A stretch of DNA of 64,000 nucleotides from Psychrobacter luti (GCF_014192115.1 NZ_JACHXL010000005.1:110298-174297), one strand, 5' to 3'; counted from the stretch's first letter, positions 9,227 through 18,978 are shown. Numbers and translations are program-made. The notes: generated from the letters alone by a model not told the origin.

Positions 9227-10276
9227 TTATGCTTTATGACGACGACCGCTACGAAAGACTTGGCTGTCATCATAAAAGCTCGAATGGGCATTTTCTGACC
9301 AAAAGTGTGGCACACCCAAAATAGGCAATGGAGACAGTTTGCGCGGTGTTACATCCGGCTGTGATAATAGAGCGTCCATATAGTCAGTTACTTTCTGATC
9401 CAAGTGACCGATGCGCTCAGATAACGATAAGGCAAAAAAGTCTTGCATGACATTTATCACAATACTATGGGCACATAATGCTTTGCGCGGCTGAAGTAGC
9501 TTCTCTAACAGCGCATGACCAAAAATATAAACTGCAGCTTGCGAGTCGCTACTTAGCGCTTTCGGTTTATCCCACTTGTCACGTGGTGCAACTAAACTTC
9601 CTTGCCAATCAAAATCAATCAACGCCTCACCGATACTAGGCTCTGCTGTCACCAATATTGCGCCATTTTCATCAAACACCGTAATGGTATCGCGAACGCG
9701 TCCTCGACTGCTCCCAATACCTTGCTGCTCAATTTCAAGCATATGATAATAATTCAGCAAGGCTTTAGTCTTTGGAAAGGTCAGCCAAATACTACCGTTA
9801 AATAAGTCATGCAGATTATCACGCGTCGGAATATTACCGGTCGTACCGATAAAACTCTCGTACGCCTCGCCTGCTGGCAGCGCATCTTGTGAGACAAATT
9901 GTAAGGTTTTAGCTTGGTTGTCTAGTGCCGGTTTGGTTTGCGGCAGTGCCTGTTGTAAGGTGTCAGCCTGCTTCTGTAACCCTTTACTTAAAACCTTGGC
10001 GATAATATCAGGCGTATTCTCAATTATATCTGTCTGAGCAAGCTCATTTTTTAAGCCACTTAGCTTTGTGATGGCTTTACTTATATAGCCTAACTGATTT
10101 AAGTGACAGAGCCATGGCGCTTGCCAGTCAATAGCCGCAAAGCTGTCATCAAGCGTGCTAACACATGCAGGCCGGTTATTAATAGAAGATTCAACAGGTA
10201 CATTAACAAGCACATCGAAAGAAGCGTCAGAAGAAGCAGTTGGATAAGGCTTGGCAGGTAAATCAGTGGCGGTCAT
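9227..10276 (-). CDS. DUF3025 family protein
   Basis: A 349-residue protein of unknown function. The family signature is clear: IDWQAPWL near residue 49, then TGNIPTRDNLHDLFNGSIWL with FPKTKALLNYYH, and RGRVRDTITVFDENGAILV. There is no signal peptide or membrane helix. It is transcribed alone, divergent from a YdjM-like gene 113 bases away. The first 45 residues (Pro/Ser/Ala-rich) lie outside the conserved part, so a later start is possible. Confidence 0.85.
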   Translation of the reverse strand: MTATDLPAKPYPTASSDASFDVLVNVPVESSINNRPACVSTLDDSFAAIDWQAPWLCHLNQLGYISKAITKLSGLKNELAQTDIIENTPDIIAKVLSKGLQKQADTLQQALPQTKPALDNQAKTLQFVSQDALPAGEAYESFIGTTGNIPTRDNLHDLFNGSIWLTFPKTKALLNYYHMLEIEQQGIGSSRGRVRDTITVFDENGAILVTAEPSIGEALIDFDWQGSLVAPRDKWDKPKALSSDSQAAVYIFGHALLEKLLQPRKALCAHSIVINVMQDFFALSLSERIGHLDQKVTDYMDALLSQPDVTPRKLSPLPILGVPHFWSENAHSSFYDDSQVFRSGRRHKA

Positions 10277-10389
10277 ATTGGTTATCTCTATTAGACGACT
10301 GGCTTGGCTATGGTATCATGGAGCGCTTTTTTACGGCTAGACAAGCGGCTCGAAATGATATTTCGCGCGCTACTTATTGATGAGTTTTT

Positions 10390-11106
10390 ATGGCAAATTT
10401 TAAAACCCACTTAAATGTCGCGTTCATGGTCAGTGGTACGATGAGTCTAATGGTTTATAAAGCCGGATTGATTGATGATTCAGGGTTCTTAATGTGCGTG
10501 GCGCTCGGTACCATCGGGGGACTGTTGCCTGATTTGGATTCTGATAATTCAACGCCGATTAAGCTTGGGTTTAATATTACCTCGTTTATTTTTGCCTTTG
10601 GTTTGGTGATGCATTGGCGTAGTGAGCTGAGTTTACTGGCGCTGATAGCGTTATGGTTGGCCGGCTACGGCTTGATGCGTTATGTGGTGTTTTCGATTTT
10701 TACTAATATGACCGTGCATCGCGGTGTCATTCATTCGGTGCCCTATATGGCGATAATGGGGCTTGGAATGACCTATGTCAGCTACGATATTTTACACTTA
10801 CCTTTGACGGCTAGCTGGTTTTACGGCTTGTTTTTATTTGGCGGCGCGATGGTACATTTGGCATTGGATGAGCTATATAGTGTGAATTTGTCCAATATGA
10901 AAATGAAGCGCTCATCGGGTACAGCGATGAAGTTCTATCAGCATAAAGACAAATGGTGGTATCTGTTACTGTACGTTATCCTTGCACTCTTGGTGTATTT
11001 TGCGCCGCCGTTTGATGAGTTTTGGCAACAGCTACGGGACCCCGCACCTTGGGCAAAGCTTAAACTCGGTCTATGGCCAGAATTGATAAAGAACTGGCTC
11101 AATTGA
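10390..11106 (+). CDS. YdjM/DUF457-like membrane-bound metal-dependent hydrolase
   Basis: A 238-residue inner-membrane protein of the DUF457 (YdjM-like) group, whose members are predicted metal-dependent hydrolases of unknown substrate. Conserved polar residues are embedded in hydrophobic segments: KTHLNVA at the N terminus, GGLLPDLDSD near residue 45, TVHRGVIHSVPY near 115, and HLALDELYSVN near 157. These His/Asp clusters are the likely metal ligands. About five hydrophobic segments are present. The gene is followed 44 bases later by a YchJ-like gene on the same strand, perhaps one transcript. Confidence 0.8.
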   Translation: MANFKTHLNVAFMVSGTMSLMVYKAGLIDDSGFLMCVALGTIGGLLPDLDSDNSTPIKLGFNITSFIFAFGLVMHWRSELSLLALIALWLAGYGLMRYVVFSIFTNMTVHRGVIHSVPYMAIMGLGMTYVSYDILHLPLTASWFYGLFLFGGAMVHLALDELYSVNLSNMKMKRSSGTAMKFYQHKDKWWYLLLYVILALLVYFAPPFDEFWQQLRDPAPWAKLKLGLWPELIKNWLN

Positions 11107-11150
11107 AACTTATAAATCGCTAATAATATAAATAACAACTTGAGTAAATA

Positions 11151-11702
11151 ATGTCAATTTCCCTGCCAATCTGCCCTTGCCAAATCAATCCATCATCGGA
11201 TGACATCAGCGCGCCGCTACTTTATCAAGATTGCTGTCAACCTTATCATGACGGGCTTTTAAATAACGAAGCTGATAAAATTGATGGTGCAAAGCCAGAC
11301 TCTGCTGAACGATTGATGCGCACGCGTTATAGTGCCTTTGTCTTGGTCGTTCCAGAATATATCATCAAAACCACGTTACCCTCGCAGCAAAACTTACTAG
11401 ATATTCAGGCAATTGAGAGTTGGGCAAAAGAGACGGATTGGGCAGGATTGGAAATCGTCGCGCACACGACGAAGCTGGGTAAGCACCATGCGCAAGTTGA
11501 ATTTAAGGCTTACTTCAAGACGCCTGAAGGATTACAGGCGCATCATGAATTATCTGCTTTTGTAAAAACAAAAAACAAAGCTGATAATGATGCGAGTTGG
11601 TACTTTTTGGATCCGACCGTTTCTATGTCTGTCACACAGAAACAGCCGTGTATTTGTGGTTCGGGTGAGAAGTTTAAGCGCTGTTGTGGTGCTTATATCT
11701 AA
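11151..11702 (+). CDS. YchJ family protein with SEC-C motifs (UPF0225)
   Basis: A 183-residue soluble protein. An N-terminal Cys cluster (CPCQ ... DCCQPYHDG) and a C-terminal SEC-C motif (CICGSGEKFKRCCG) flank an NTF2-like domain marked by AERLMRTRYSAFV and ATLPS-type text. SEC-C motifs bind zinc, and this family is widespread in Gammaproteobacteria with unknown function. The stop is close to the convergent amidotransferase gene (34 bases). Confidence 0.9.
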   Translation: MSISLPICPCQINPSSDDISAPLLYQDCCQPYHDGLLNNEADKIDGAKPDSAERLMRTRYSAFVLVVPEYIIKTTLPSQQNLLDIQAIESWAKETDWAGLEIVAHTTKLGKHHAQVEFKAYFKTPEGLQAHHELSAFVKTKNKADNDASWYFLDPTVSMSVTQKQPCICGSGEKFKRCCGAYI

Positions 11703-11736
11703 CTGATATTTAAACAATATTAACTATTTTCCAACT

Positions 11737-12633
11737 CTAAACACTCGCCCCAACAGCGCGTGCCACTGCAATACCTTCTTCAATCGTCAAAAACTTACGC
11801 TGACTTGGGCTGTCTTTATAAATGACATCCCCATCTTGGAATATTAAGCATTCATTGACCGCCAACTGCTGCCATTTTTCATTTTCAGTCAATGGCACAG
11901 TAACTAGAATCGTCACTTTATCCGTGTCGGTAGTCACATCGCTAAAGTTAATGGCTAAATCATCATCAGCCAGTTTTGCTTCACCAAATGGCGCTTGGCG
12001 CGTGAGATAAAACAATAAGCTGCCAGCATAAGCCAGCTGCCATTGACCATTCGATATCAGGCAATTAAACAAACCATTAGCAGATAAATAACGACATTGG
12101 GTGGTCAAAAAGTTAAACAGCGTCTGATCATCTGGGCGAGTTTTAAAGCTACTTTTTAGGCGATTAACGAGATAACAAAACGCCATTTCAGAATCAGTAT
12201 TGCCGACTGGCTGGCAATGTGAGGCATTACCATTATCTTGCAAGCGTTGACAGCGTTTAATAAACTCGCTATTCATCTGCCCATTATGTGCAAATACCCA
12301 CTGCTCGCCCCATACTTCACGGACGAATGGGTGGGTATTCGCCAAGCAGTTCTGCCCTTGGGTCGCCTTACGGATATGAGCGATAACATTCATGGCTTTA
12401 ATCGGATAATTATTAACCAAATCGGCAACAGGCGATAAATGGCTTGGTTTATTATCATGGAACAGACGCAGGCCAGTCGAAGCATTACCCGAATCGCATT
12501 CGCTACGCTCAAAGAACGCAATACCAAAGCCATCTTCATGGCTATCAGTCATGCCGCCGCGACGACGAAAGCCTGCAAAGCTAAAACCGATATCGGTTGG
12601 GGTATTACAGTTCATCCCTAAGAGTTGACACAT
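11737..12633 (-). CDS. class II glutamine amidotransferase, YafJ-like
   Basis: A 298-residue N-terminal-nucleophile amidotransferase. Cys2 after the initiator Met (MCQLLGMN) is the expected catalytic nucleophile. RRRGGMTDSHEDGFGIAFFE, HIRKATQG, HPFVREVWG and FAHNGQMN follow the family order. There is no second synthase domain, as in the stand-alone YafJ group, so the acceptor is unknown. Its ATG directly abuts the TAA of the upstream DUF2007 gene, showing translational coupling. Confidence 0.9.
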   Translation of the reverse strand: MCQLLGMNCNTPTDIGFSFAGFRRRGGMTDSHEDGFGIAFFERSECDSGNASTGLRLFHDNKPSHLSPVADLVNNYPIKAMNVIAHIRKATQGQNCLANTHPFVREVWGEQWVFAHNGQMNSEFIKRCQRLQDNGNASHCQPVGNTDSEMAFCYLVNRLKSSFKTRPDDQTLFNFLTTQCRYLSANGLFNCLISNGQWQLAYAGSLLFYLTRQAPFGEAKLADDDLAINFSDVTTDTDKVTILVTVPLTENEKWQQLAVNECLIFQDGDVIYKDSPSQRKFLTIEEGIAVARAVGASV

Positions 12634-12945
12634 TTATACTTCACCGCCGTTGTTGTCGTCTTTTGCAGAATTTAAAGTAGAGATTGAGCCAGTTTCTGAC
12701 ACTTCATCAAACATCTCATAAGGCGTTGCCCCATCGGTGTCAATATTCGCCAAGATACGCTGCGCATGCGCCAAATCAGTATCCTGTATCCACAGCACAA
12801 TCCCAGAATTCATACCGGGCATGGCACTCAGCGGTTGCAGAGACACCGTAATACCGTTATTACGCAGCAGATTGGCATGCAGCTCGCCTTGCATATTGGT
12901 ATCGTAGCGTGCCAGTTTGTGCCAGTTATCAACTTGATCGGTCAT
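12634..12945 (-). CDS. DUF2007 putative signal-transducing protein
   Basis: A 103-residue protein with the DUF2007 pattern: WHKLARYDTNMQGELHANLLRNNGI, then LSAMPGMNSG, LWIQDTDLAHAQRIL. The fold is predicted to be ferredoxin-like, and homologues are often described as signal-transducing without a known ligand. The tail is acidic and low complexity. It lies 48 bases after thrB and its stop abuts the next start, so thrB, this gene and the amidotransferase may form one operon. Confidence 0.8.
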   Translation of the reverse strand: MTDQVDNWHKLARYDTNMQGELHANLLRNNGITVSLQPLSAMPGMNSGIVLWIQDTDLAHAQRILANIDTDGATPYEMFDEVSETGSISTLNSAKDDNNGGEV

Positions 12946-12993
12946 GGGATTCGCCTTTATGGTTTTGATACAGGAATGGTCAAAAAAAACAAT

Positions 12994-14160
12994 CTATGCC
13001 AATTGGTCGAGCGTATATTCTTTGATTACAAACTCAATGCTATTACTTAAACTATCACGTGCTTGTTCAGCTTGGCTAATATTGCTAAAAATACCAGCTA
13101 TTGGCTTTTCGGTTTTATTATCAATAGCTAACAGCACAAGTACCGTATTTTGTGATTTTTCAACGTGTGACCAATGGTAAGCGGCTAGACGCTTCATCAA
13201 GTCAGGATTTTTGACCATGATGTTATCGCCAGTGCGACCTTCAGTACGGTTATAATGAATAACGTTTAAACGTAATAGCCAAAAAATCACCGCCGCTTTT
13301 GCGAGCATCACTGGTAAGGCGCGTTTTTCATCTTCGCCAAGTGAGCGTTTTGACTCATAGCCTTGCAAAAAAGCGGCCATTTTATTGCGGTCAAAATTCA
13401 CCGACTCACCCTGCTCAGCATCGCCCCATGTGGTGCAAAAATCATTAATGGTAATGGCAATATCCATCACATAGTGTTCGACGCTGACTTCGGTAAAATC
13501 CAACAACCCTGTCAGACGCTCTTCGCCTTTCTGTAGATTCCATAAGGTATTATCAGCAAACATATCTAAATGACATAAGCCTTTTGGCAAAGTTGCAAGC
13601 GGTAAATCTGAGTAAGCGCGCCAAATGTCGCTCATCAATTTGGCTTCGTCACCGGGCATAAACTGCCTTTCACGGTCGCGTACTTCCGCCCATGGATATA
13701 AAGGTACGCCATATTCTTCCGCAGGCTGTAATGCTTGCAAAGTCTCATGTAGCATCGCTAAAGCGGCGCCAATCTCATGACACATTGCTTGCGTGGTTTG
13801 TTGTGGGTGCGACCCTGCTAGGCATGGCACTAACGTAATTGCTTTATTGTCGTAGTGAATGACATAGCATTTTTCTGCGCTATCAGCGCCTAAATCAAGC
13901 AATGCTAACGGCGCCGCTACCGGCAATTTACCATCCAATTGATTTAAGATGACCGCCATTTTTTCGATGTCTTCTGGTGGACGCTCTTCAAATAGAGTAA
14001 ATACATAAGAGTGCGAGCCATCTACATCGTCAGTCGTCTGAATAAACCAGTTAGAGTTTTTGATACCTTGGGTAATCGGAATGGCACGCGCGAATGACAC
14101 GCCAAAACTCTGGCAAAAGGTGGCAAACTGGTCATCGGTTAACTGGGTATAGACAGACAT
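12994..14160 (-). CDS. thrB: homoserine kinase (APH-fold, ThrB type)
   Basis: Phosphorylates homoserine in threonine synthesis. This is the aminoglycoside-phosphotransferase-fold type used by Pseudomonas and relatives, not the GHMP type of E. coli. The N-terminal ITQGIKNSNWFI is the nucleotide-binding part, GLCHLDMFADNTLW is the Brenner-type catalytic loop and GLLDFTEVSVEHYVMDIA carries the metal-binding Asp. The family end is near residue 330; about 55 further residues (from KSQNTVLVLLAIDN) form an unexplained C-terminal extension that resembles a small alpha/beta domain. Confidence 0.9.
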   Translation of the reverse strand: MSVYTQLTDDQFATFCQSFGVSFARAIPITQGIKNSNWFIQTTDDVDGSHSYVFTLFEERPPEDIEKMAVILNQLDGKLPVAAPLALLDLGADSAEKCYVIHYDNKAITLVPCLAGSHPQQTTQAMCHEIGAALAMLHETLQALQPAEEYGVPLYPWAEVRDRERQFMPGDEAKLMSDIWRAYSDLPLATLPKGLCHLDMFADNTLWNLQKGEERLTGLLDFTEVSVEHYVMDIAITINDFCTTWGDAEQGESVNFDRNKMAAFLQGYESKRSLGEDEKRALPVMLAKAAVIFWLLRLNVIHYNRTEGRTGDNIMVKNPDLMKRLAAYHWSHVEKSQNTVLVLLAIDNKTEKPIAGIFSNISQAEQARDSLSNSIEFVIKEYTLDQLA

Positions 14161-14341
14161 GACATCTCACTTATGGCAATGGAATAATAAGGTAAATAGG
14201 TACGGTAATGACAGTGATTGTACCGCGCATGAGCAAACTTTGGTTAAAAGCATAATAATCTTGTGAAAATCTGCCTGATATGGCGGTGATTTTGCTAGAC
14301 TAGCGCTTAAAGAATGAATTGATTATAAGGTGAAAGACCCT

Positions 14342-15124
14342 ATGTTAGCAAAGCGTATCATCCCTTGTTTGGATGTTGATAATGGACGCGTGGTCAAAGG
14401 CGTACAATTTGTCGATATCAAAGATGCCGGCGACCCTGTTGAAGTCGCTAAGCGCTATAACGAACAAGGCGCTGATGAGATTACTTTTTTAGACATTACG
14501 GCGACCAATGATGAGCGCGATACCACTTATCATACCGTTGAGCGTATGGCAGAAACTGTGTTTGTACCATTAACGGTTGGTGGCGGTGTGCGTAAGATTG
14601 CTGATATTCGTAACCTGCTCAATGCCGGTGCCGATAAAGTGGCGATTAACTCTGCGGCGGTATTTACCCCTGAGTTCGTCGGTGAAGCGGCGCAGAAATT
14701 TGGCAATCAATGTATCGTCGTTGCTATCGATGCCAAACGCGTTGCGGACATTGAAGTTGATGGCATCATCATGCCACGCTGGGAAATATTTACCCATGGC
14801 GGTCGTAAGCCAACAGGCATTGATGCGGTCGCTTGGGCGAGCAAAATGGCTGAGCTTGGCGCTGGTGAATTATTGGTAACTTCTATGGATGGTGATGGCA
14901 CCAAAAAAGGCTATGATTTGGCCTTAATGAAGCAAATTACCAGCCGTGTGAATGTGCCCGTTATTGCTTCAGGTGGCGTTGGCAATCTGCAGCATTTAGC
15001 CGAAGGCGTATTAGAAGGCGGCGTCGATGCCGTGCTCGCTGCCAGTATTTTTCACTTTGGCGAATATACGGTGCAAGAAGCGAAAGAATATATGGCAGCA
15101 CAAGGCATAGCAATGCGCTTATAA
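14342..15124 (+). CDS. hisF: imidazole glycerol phosphate synthase cyclase subunit
   Basis: The (beta/alpha)8 cyclase subunit of the HisF/HisH complex that forms imidazole glycerol phosphate and AICAR in histidine synthesis. The ATG at 14342 gives 260 residues, the usual length; AAGGTGA at 14327 is then the ribosome binding site, and it overlaps the alternative GTG start. The catalytic Asp is in [15 protein letters not shown], with a second in [15 protein letters not shown]. Phosphate-binding loops TVGGGVR and ASGGVG are intact. hisH is not in the window, so the his genes are dispersed. Confidence 0.97.
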   Translation: MLAKRIIPCLDVDNGRVVKGVQFVDIKDAGDPVEVAKRYNEQGADEITFLDITATNDERDTTYHTVERMAETVFVPLTVGGGVRKIADIRNLLNAGADKVAINSAAVFTPEFVGEAAQKFGNQCIVVAIDAKRVADIEVDGIIMPRWEIFTHGGRKPTGIDAVAWASKMAELGAGELLVTSMDGDGTKKGYDLALMKQITSRVNVPVIASGGVGNLQHLAEGVLEGGVDAVLAASIFHFGEYTVQEAKEYMAAQGIAMRL

Positions 15125-15317
15125 CGCCTTTGTAAAATACAAATGCAACGGTAAAAAATGTTATCATAGCGCTAACTACTTATTATCATTTGATTTTCGT
15201 TCATTTAACGCCTTATTTAACGGATAATTAACCGGTTAGACAAACTATTTGAACCCAGCGTTATATATAGATTTCTATATTTTTATATTAAAAGCCCATT
15301 CAGCAAAGGATAATTTT

Positions 15318-15848
15318 ATGTCGAATTTACAACAGCAGCGCAATGATGTGACCCATATCGATGGTAATTTACATCAAAATGAAGATGCGCGTATCGGTAT
15401 CGTCGTTGGTCGTTTTAACGGTTTTGTCGTTGAGTCATTGGTAGATGGCGCAATTGATGCCCTACTACGTCATGGCGTTTTGGGTAGCAACATTACCGTG
15501 ATTCGTGTACCGGGTGCATTTGAGTTGCCATTGGTTGCCCAGCGCGCTGCTGAGTCTGACCGCTTTGATGCTATCATTGCTTTAGGCGCGATTATCCGTG
15601 GTAGTACGCCGCATTTTGACTTTGTCGCCAGCGAATCAGCTAAAGGCTTAAGCAGTGTTGCTATCGACTATAATATTCCGGTAGCAAACGGTGTATTGAC
15701 CACTGACAGCATCGAGCAAGCGATTGAGCGCTCTGGTACGAAAGCCGGTAATAAAGGCTCAGAAGCTGCGATGGTCGTGTTAGAGATGATTGCGGTACTA
15801 TCACAGTTAGATATTGATGATGATTATGATAGTAGCGACAATGCTTAG
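15318..15848 (+). CDS. ribH: 6,7-dimethyl-8-ribityllumazine synthase
   Basis: Penultimate enzyme of riboflavin synthesis. From the ATG at 15318 (AAAGGATAA upstream) it has 176 residues. Marks: [29 protein letters not shown] ([10 protein letters not shown] here), [19 protein letters not shown] with the catalytic His, and [25 protein letters not shown] text near the end. A longer frame upstream to 15249 has no ribosome binding site. The tail after residue 160 is acidic. Together with nusB it recalls the common ribH-nusB pair, but here the two are 347 bases apart. Confidence 0.97.
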   Translation: MSNLQQQRNDVTHIDGNLHQNEDARIGIVVGRFNGFVVESLVDGAIDALLRHGVLGSNITVIRVPGAFELPLVAQRAAESDRFDAIIALGAIIRGSTPHFDFVASESAKGLSSVAIDYNIPVANGVLTTDSIEQAIERSGTKAGNKGSEAAMVVLEMIAVLSQLDIDDDYDSSDNA

Positions 15849-16195
15849 ATAATAGTGACAATGCTGAATAATGATGCTTAACAATGACGCTAATTAAACC
15901 GTCATTTTATAGATCATTTTTGATTATTTAATCAGCTTAATAGGCACTGTGGTTCTTTATAAGCTATGGTTTGTTATAAATAGCCATAGTGCCATTGCTA
16001 CAAAGAACAATGCTCCACAGAACAATTTCACATAGAATGTTGCTAGAAAGAACATGGTAAATGGCGCTAGCAAGCGTCGATGTAACACTCGACTGTCATA
16101 GCTGTCAGCCGATTACTATTTAAAATATTCTATGCTATTGCTTATTCCATAATTGCTTATCACATATTTGTTTAAAACCTAGGTACAAACCCCTT
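15849..16195. other. 347-base ribH-nusB intergenic region with two hairpins
   Basis: Two structures are visible. A weak terminator-like hairpin: AATGACG (15883-15889) with CGTCATT (15900-15906) then TTAT. A larger imperfect hairpin from 15943 to 15993: GGCACTGTGG against CCATAGTGCC, an internal loop, then TTATAA against TTATAA around an 11-base loop. After it AGAACAA recurs (about 16003, 16020). In many relatives ribH and nusB are adjacent, so this insert may hold a separate nusB promoter or a small repeat element. Confidence 0.5.
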
Positions 16196-17356
16196 ATGAC
16201 TGACCAACTCAAGCGCGCTATTAGCGCGGCGCAAACCGCACAACTCACTGATGGACAGGCTGAAGCGACACGTATCGCAAGCAGTAGTGCGGGCGATCAA
16301 ACCTTCGATATGAGTGAAACAACTTATAAGACCAGCCACACCGCTGTGCGTAAGGCACGTCGCTTTGCGATGCAAGGTCTATACGAATGGCTCGTCACTG
16401 ACCGCCGTTTTGATATCGATGGCAAGCTTGGCTGGAAAGCCAATGCCCCACACGATATCGCTGCTCGTACTCGTGCAACCAATGCCATGCATACCGTACA
16501 TATCGGCTACTATCATGAAATGATGCGTGACATTCCAGAGCAGATTGACGCCCTTGATGCGCTAATCAGTCAACATCTTGATCGTGAAATCGATAAGCTT
16601 GATACCGTCGAGCACGCTATTTTATTAATTGGCGCGTATGAGCTACAAAACCGCTTAGAGATTCCGTATAAAGTGGTGCTTGATGAGGCAATGAAGTTGA
16701 ATAATCATTTTGGCGCTACTGATGCGCATAAATTGATTAATGCTGTCCTTGATAAAATGGCGGTTGAATTGCGTGTGCTTGAAGTAGAAGCAGATAGCAA
16801 AGCCAATCTACGCACGTCACAAAAAGCGACTACTCAATCTAAGACTAAGCAGGCTGAAGCTCAATCTACTAATGTTGAAGAAGCTAATGAAACCACTGCT
16901 GAATCTGATCTCGACAGCACGTCAACTGCTTCAAACAAACCACGTATCAGCGCCAATAATGCCAGTGTTAAACGCAATAGCGCCAGTAAAGCATTAGCAA
17001 ATATCATTGATTATAAGATAGGTAAGCAAAACGAAGCGGCAAAAGATGTCGTTGCTACCGACCCTATCGTTAATGAACAGCTTGGCGCTAAAAGCAATGC
17101 GGCTGATAATGTTACTAACGAAGACAGCAGCTTAGATAGTAGCGCAGATAGCGATGAAGACAGTAACGAGAACAATAGCACCGCCGATATTGCGCTACAT
17201 GATTCTAATGTTGTTAGCACTGACTCAGAAGATGCTGCCGCAGATAGCAGCTCGTTAGATAATACTGAGCTAGACGATACTGAGCTAGATAATACTACGT
17301 CAGACAACTTAGATAACACTGTATCAGATGATACTGATGCAAAAAGTAAAGACTAA
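16196..17356 (+). CDS. nusB: transcription antitermination factor NusB with long acidic tail
   Basis: NusB binds boxA RNA with NusE (S10) and is needed for rRNA antitermination. The NusB domain spans about residues 50-200 ([75 protein letters not shown]). Most NusB proteins have about 140-150 residues; this one has 386. About 45 extra residues precede the domain and about 185 follow, rich in Ser/Asp/Asn/Thr/Ala and strongly acidic, ending with repeats of [13 protein letters not shown]. The stop is 2 bases before thiL, so the two are co-transcribed. Confidence 0.93.
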   Translation: MTDQLKRAISAAQTAQLTDGQAEATRIASSSAGDQTFDMSETTYKTSHTAVRKARRFAMQGLYEWLVTDRRFDIDGKLGWKANAPHDIAARTRATNAMHTVHIGYYHEMMRDIPEQIDALDALISQHLDREIDKLDTVEHAILLIGAYELQNRLEIPYKVVLDEAMKLNNHFGATDAHKLINAVLDKMAVELRVLEVEADSKANLRTSQKATTQSKTKQAEAQSTNVEEANETTAESDLDSTSTASNKPRISANNASVKRNSASKALANIIDYKIGKQNEAAKDVVATDPIVNEQLGAKSNAADNVTNEDSSLDSSADSDEDSNENNSTADIALHDSNVVSTDSEDAAADSSSLDNTELDDTELDNTTSDNLDNTVSDDTDAKSKD

Positions 17357-17358
17357 TT

Positions 17359-18384
17359 ATGAACGAGTTTGAGCTGATTGAGCGCATATTTTCGCAAATG
17401 CAAGCTGCGCCGTCATTGTCTAGCAATGTCGAAAAAGGCATTGGTGATGATGCCGCGGTAATGAGCTTGCCTGCAGGCGCGCGCTTGGTCAGCTGTATTG
17501 ATACACTCGTTCAAGGTCGTCACTTTAGCGCTGATTGGGAGCAAGTAAATACACTGGCATTTGCCATCGGTTATAAAGCCGTCGCAGTAAATGTCTCAGA
17601 TATTGCCGCCATGGGTGCGACCCCGCATAGTATTTTATTGGCATTAGCCTTACCTGAGCGTTTGGCAAATGAGCCATGGCTGACCGAATTTGCCAAAGGT
17701 TTATTTCATGCCTGCCAGCTATTCGGGGTTACACTTATTGGTGGTGATACCACGCGCAGTGATAGCTTGATACTCAGTGTCAGCGCGCAAGGATTGCTTG
17801 ATACCAACACGCCAGCTGTATATCGCTCAGGCGCGCAAGTTGGTGATAAAATCTATGTCTCAGGGTCGCTTGGCGATGCCGCTTATGCGCTACAGCATCC
17901 TGATAATGCTGTCGGTATTGAGCTTGCACATCGGCTGCATATGCCAACCCCACGTATTGCCTTAGGTGCAGCACTCGCTAAACTTGGTGCAACTTCAATG
18001 ATAGATATCTCTGATGGTCTGTATCAAGACCTTGGTCATATCTGCCAGCAAAGTAACGTTGGTATGCGCATTCATCTTGAGCAGCTGCCTACCAGTAAAG
18101 CATTGGGAAGCACTGAGTTAACTGGACGCTTATTATGTCAACTGGCGGGCGGTGATGATTATGAGCTGGCTTTTACCTTGCCTGCCCATATCGAGCCACC
18201 GATTGAGAATAGTAGCAATACGCCTGTAACCTGTATCGGTGAAGTAATAGCTGTAAACCACACAGATGTTGCTACAAATTTACGACTAGAGCTTTTTTAT
18301 CAAGGACAGCCAGTCACAGCGGCCCATCCTGCCCCCTTTTCTACTTGGCCCAATCTGACGGGTTATCAACATTTTGCAGGTTAA
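17359..18384 (+). CDS. thiL: thiamine-monophosphate kinase
   Basis: Phosphorylates thiamine monophosphate to the diphosphate cofactor. The 341 residues are normal for ThiL. Marks: MNEFELIERIF, GIGDDAAVM with metal-binding Asp residues, VNVSDIAAMGATPHSILLALALP, GGDTTRSD and MIDISDGLYQDLGHICQQS, and GGDDYELAFT near the C terminus. It follows nusB by 2 bases and precedes pgpA by 3, forming the common nusB-thiL-pgpA operon. Confidence 0.97.
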   Translation: MNEFELIERIFSQMQAAPSLSSNVEKGIGDDAAVMSLPAGARLVSCIDTLVQGRHFSADWEQVNTLAFAIGYKAVAVNVSDIAAMGATPHSILLALALPERLANEPWLTEFAKGLFHACQLFGVTLIGGDTTRSDSLILSVSAQGLLDTNTPAVYRSGAQVGDKIYVSGSLGDAAYALQHPDNAVGIELAHRLHMPTPRIALGAALAKLGATSMIDISDGLYQDLGHICQQSNVGMRIHLEQLPTSKALGSTELTGRLLCQLAGGDDYELAFTLPAHIEPPIENSSNTPVTCIGEVIAVNHTDVATNLRLELFYQGQPVTAAHPAPFSTWPNLTGYQHFAG

Positions 18385-18387
18385 CCC

Positions 18388-18978
18388 ATGATTGATCACA
18401 ACCTATCTAAGCCTGATATCCGTAAAGCCAATGATTGCCCGCCTCTACCAGCCAATGCGAGTCTGCCTGACCGTTTTATTTATTGGCTTGGTATCGGCTT
18501 AGGCAGTGGTTTGCCTCGCCGTGCACCCGGCACTTGGGGCACGGTTGGAAGTCTAATCGTTGCAATGCCATTATTAAGCTTAGGTTTTGTACCATTTTTG
18601 GTTATTACCATTTTAGCTTGTTTGCTTGGTAATGCGATATGCGGTCGTACCTCAGAGCTGATGGGTGGCCATGATAACCCGCATATTGTTTGGGATGAAT
18701 GGGCCGGTATGTGGCTTACCCTACTGCCGCTATCGTATATGGGTATTGCTGACGGTAGTTTTTGGCAAAATATCGCCCAACCCTCTTCTATTTTAGCGAT
18801 TATTATTGCCTTTATATTATTCCGCTTTTTTGACATTATTAAGCCGCCACCGATTGGCTGGGCAGATAAAAAAGTCGCGGGCGGTCTAGGCATTATGCTC
18901 GATGACATTATCGCCGGTATCATGGCAGCAGCCGTTTGGGTCCTTATTTATACCACTCTTCTTCAATTAGCCCATTAG
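18388..18978 (+). CDS. pgpA: phosphatidylglycerophosphatase A
   Basis: Membrane phosphatase that removes the terminal phosphate of phosphatidylglycerophosphate. The 196 residues include SGLPRRAPGTWGTVGSL, VWDEWAGMWLTLLPL and PPPIGWADKKVAGGLGIMLDD, the three PgpA signature blocks with conserved Asp/Glu residues, and about four hydrophobic segments. Last gene of the nusB-thiL-pgpA unit. No clear terminator follows in the next 200 bases. Confidence 0.96.
   Translation: MIDHNLSKPDIRKANDCPPLPANASLPDRFIYWLGIGLGSGLPRRAPGTWGTVGSLIVAMPLLSLGFVPFLVITILACLLGNAICGRTSELMGGHDNPHIVWDEWAGMWLTLLPLSYMGIADGSFWQNIAQPSSILAIIIAFILFRFFDIIKPPPIGWADKKVAGGLGIMLDDIIAGIMAAAVWVLIYTTLLQLAH

Noticed and set aside
15125..15317. 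Riboswitch upstream of ribH, and one for thiL
   Set aside because: No FMN or TPP element conserved core was visible in the gaps.
17011..17319. Minus-strand Ser/Leu-rich ORF opposite the NusB tail
   Set aside because: Open only because the tail uses few codons; no ribosome binding site.
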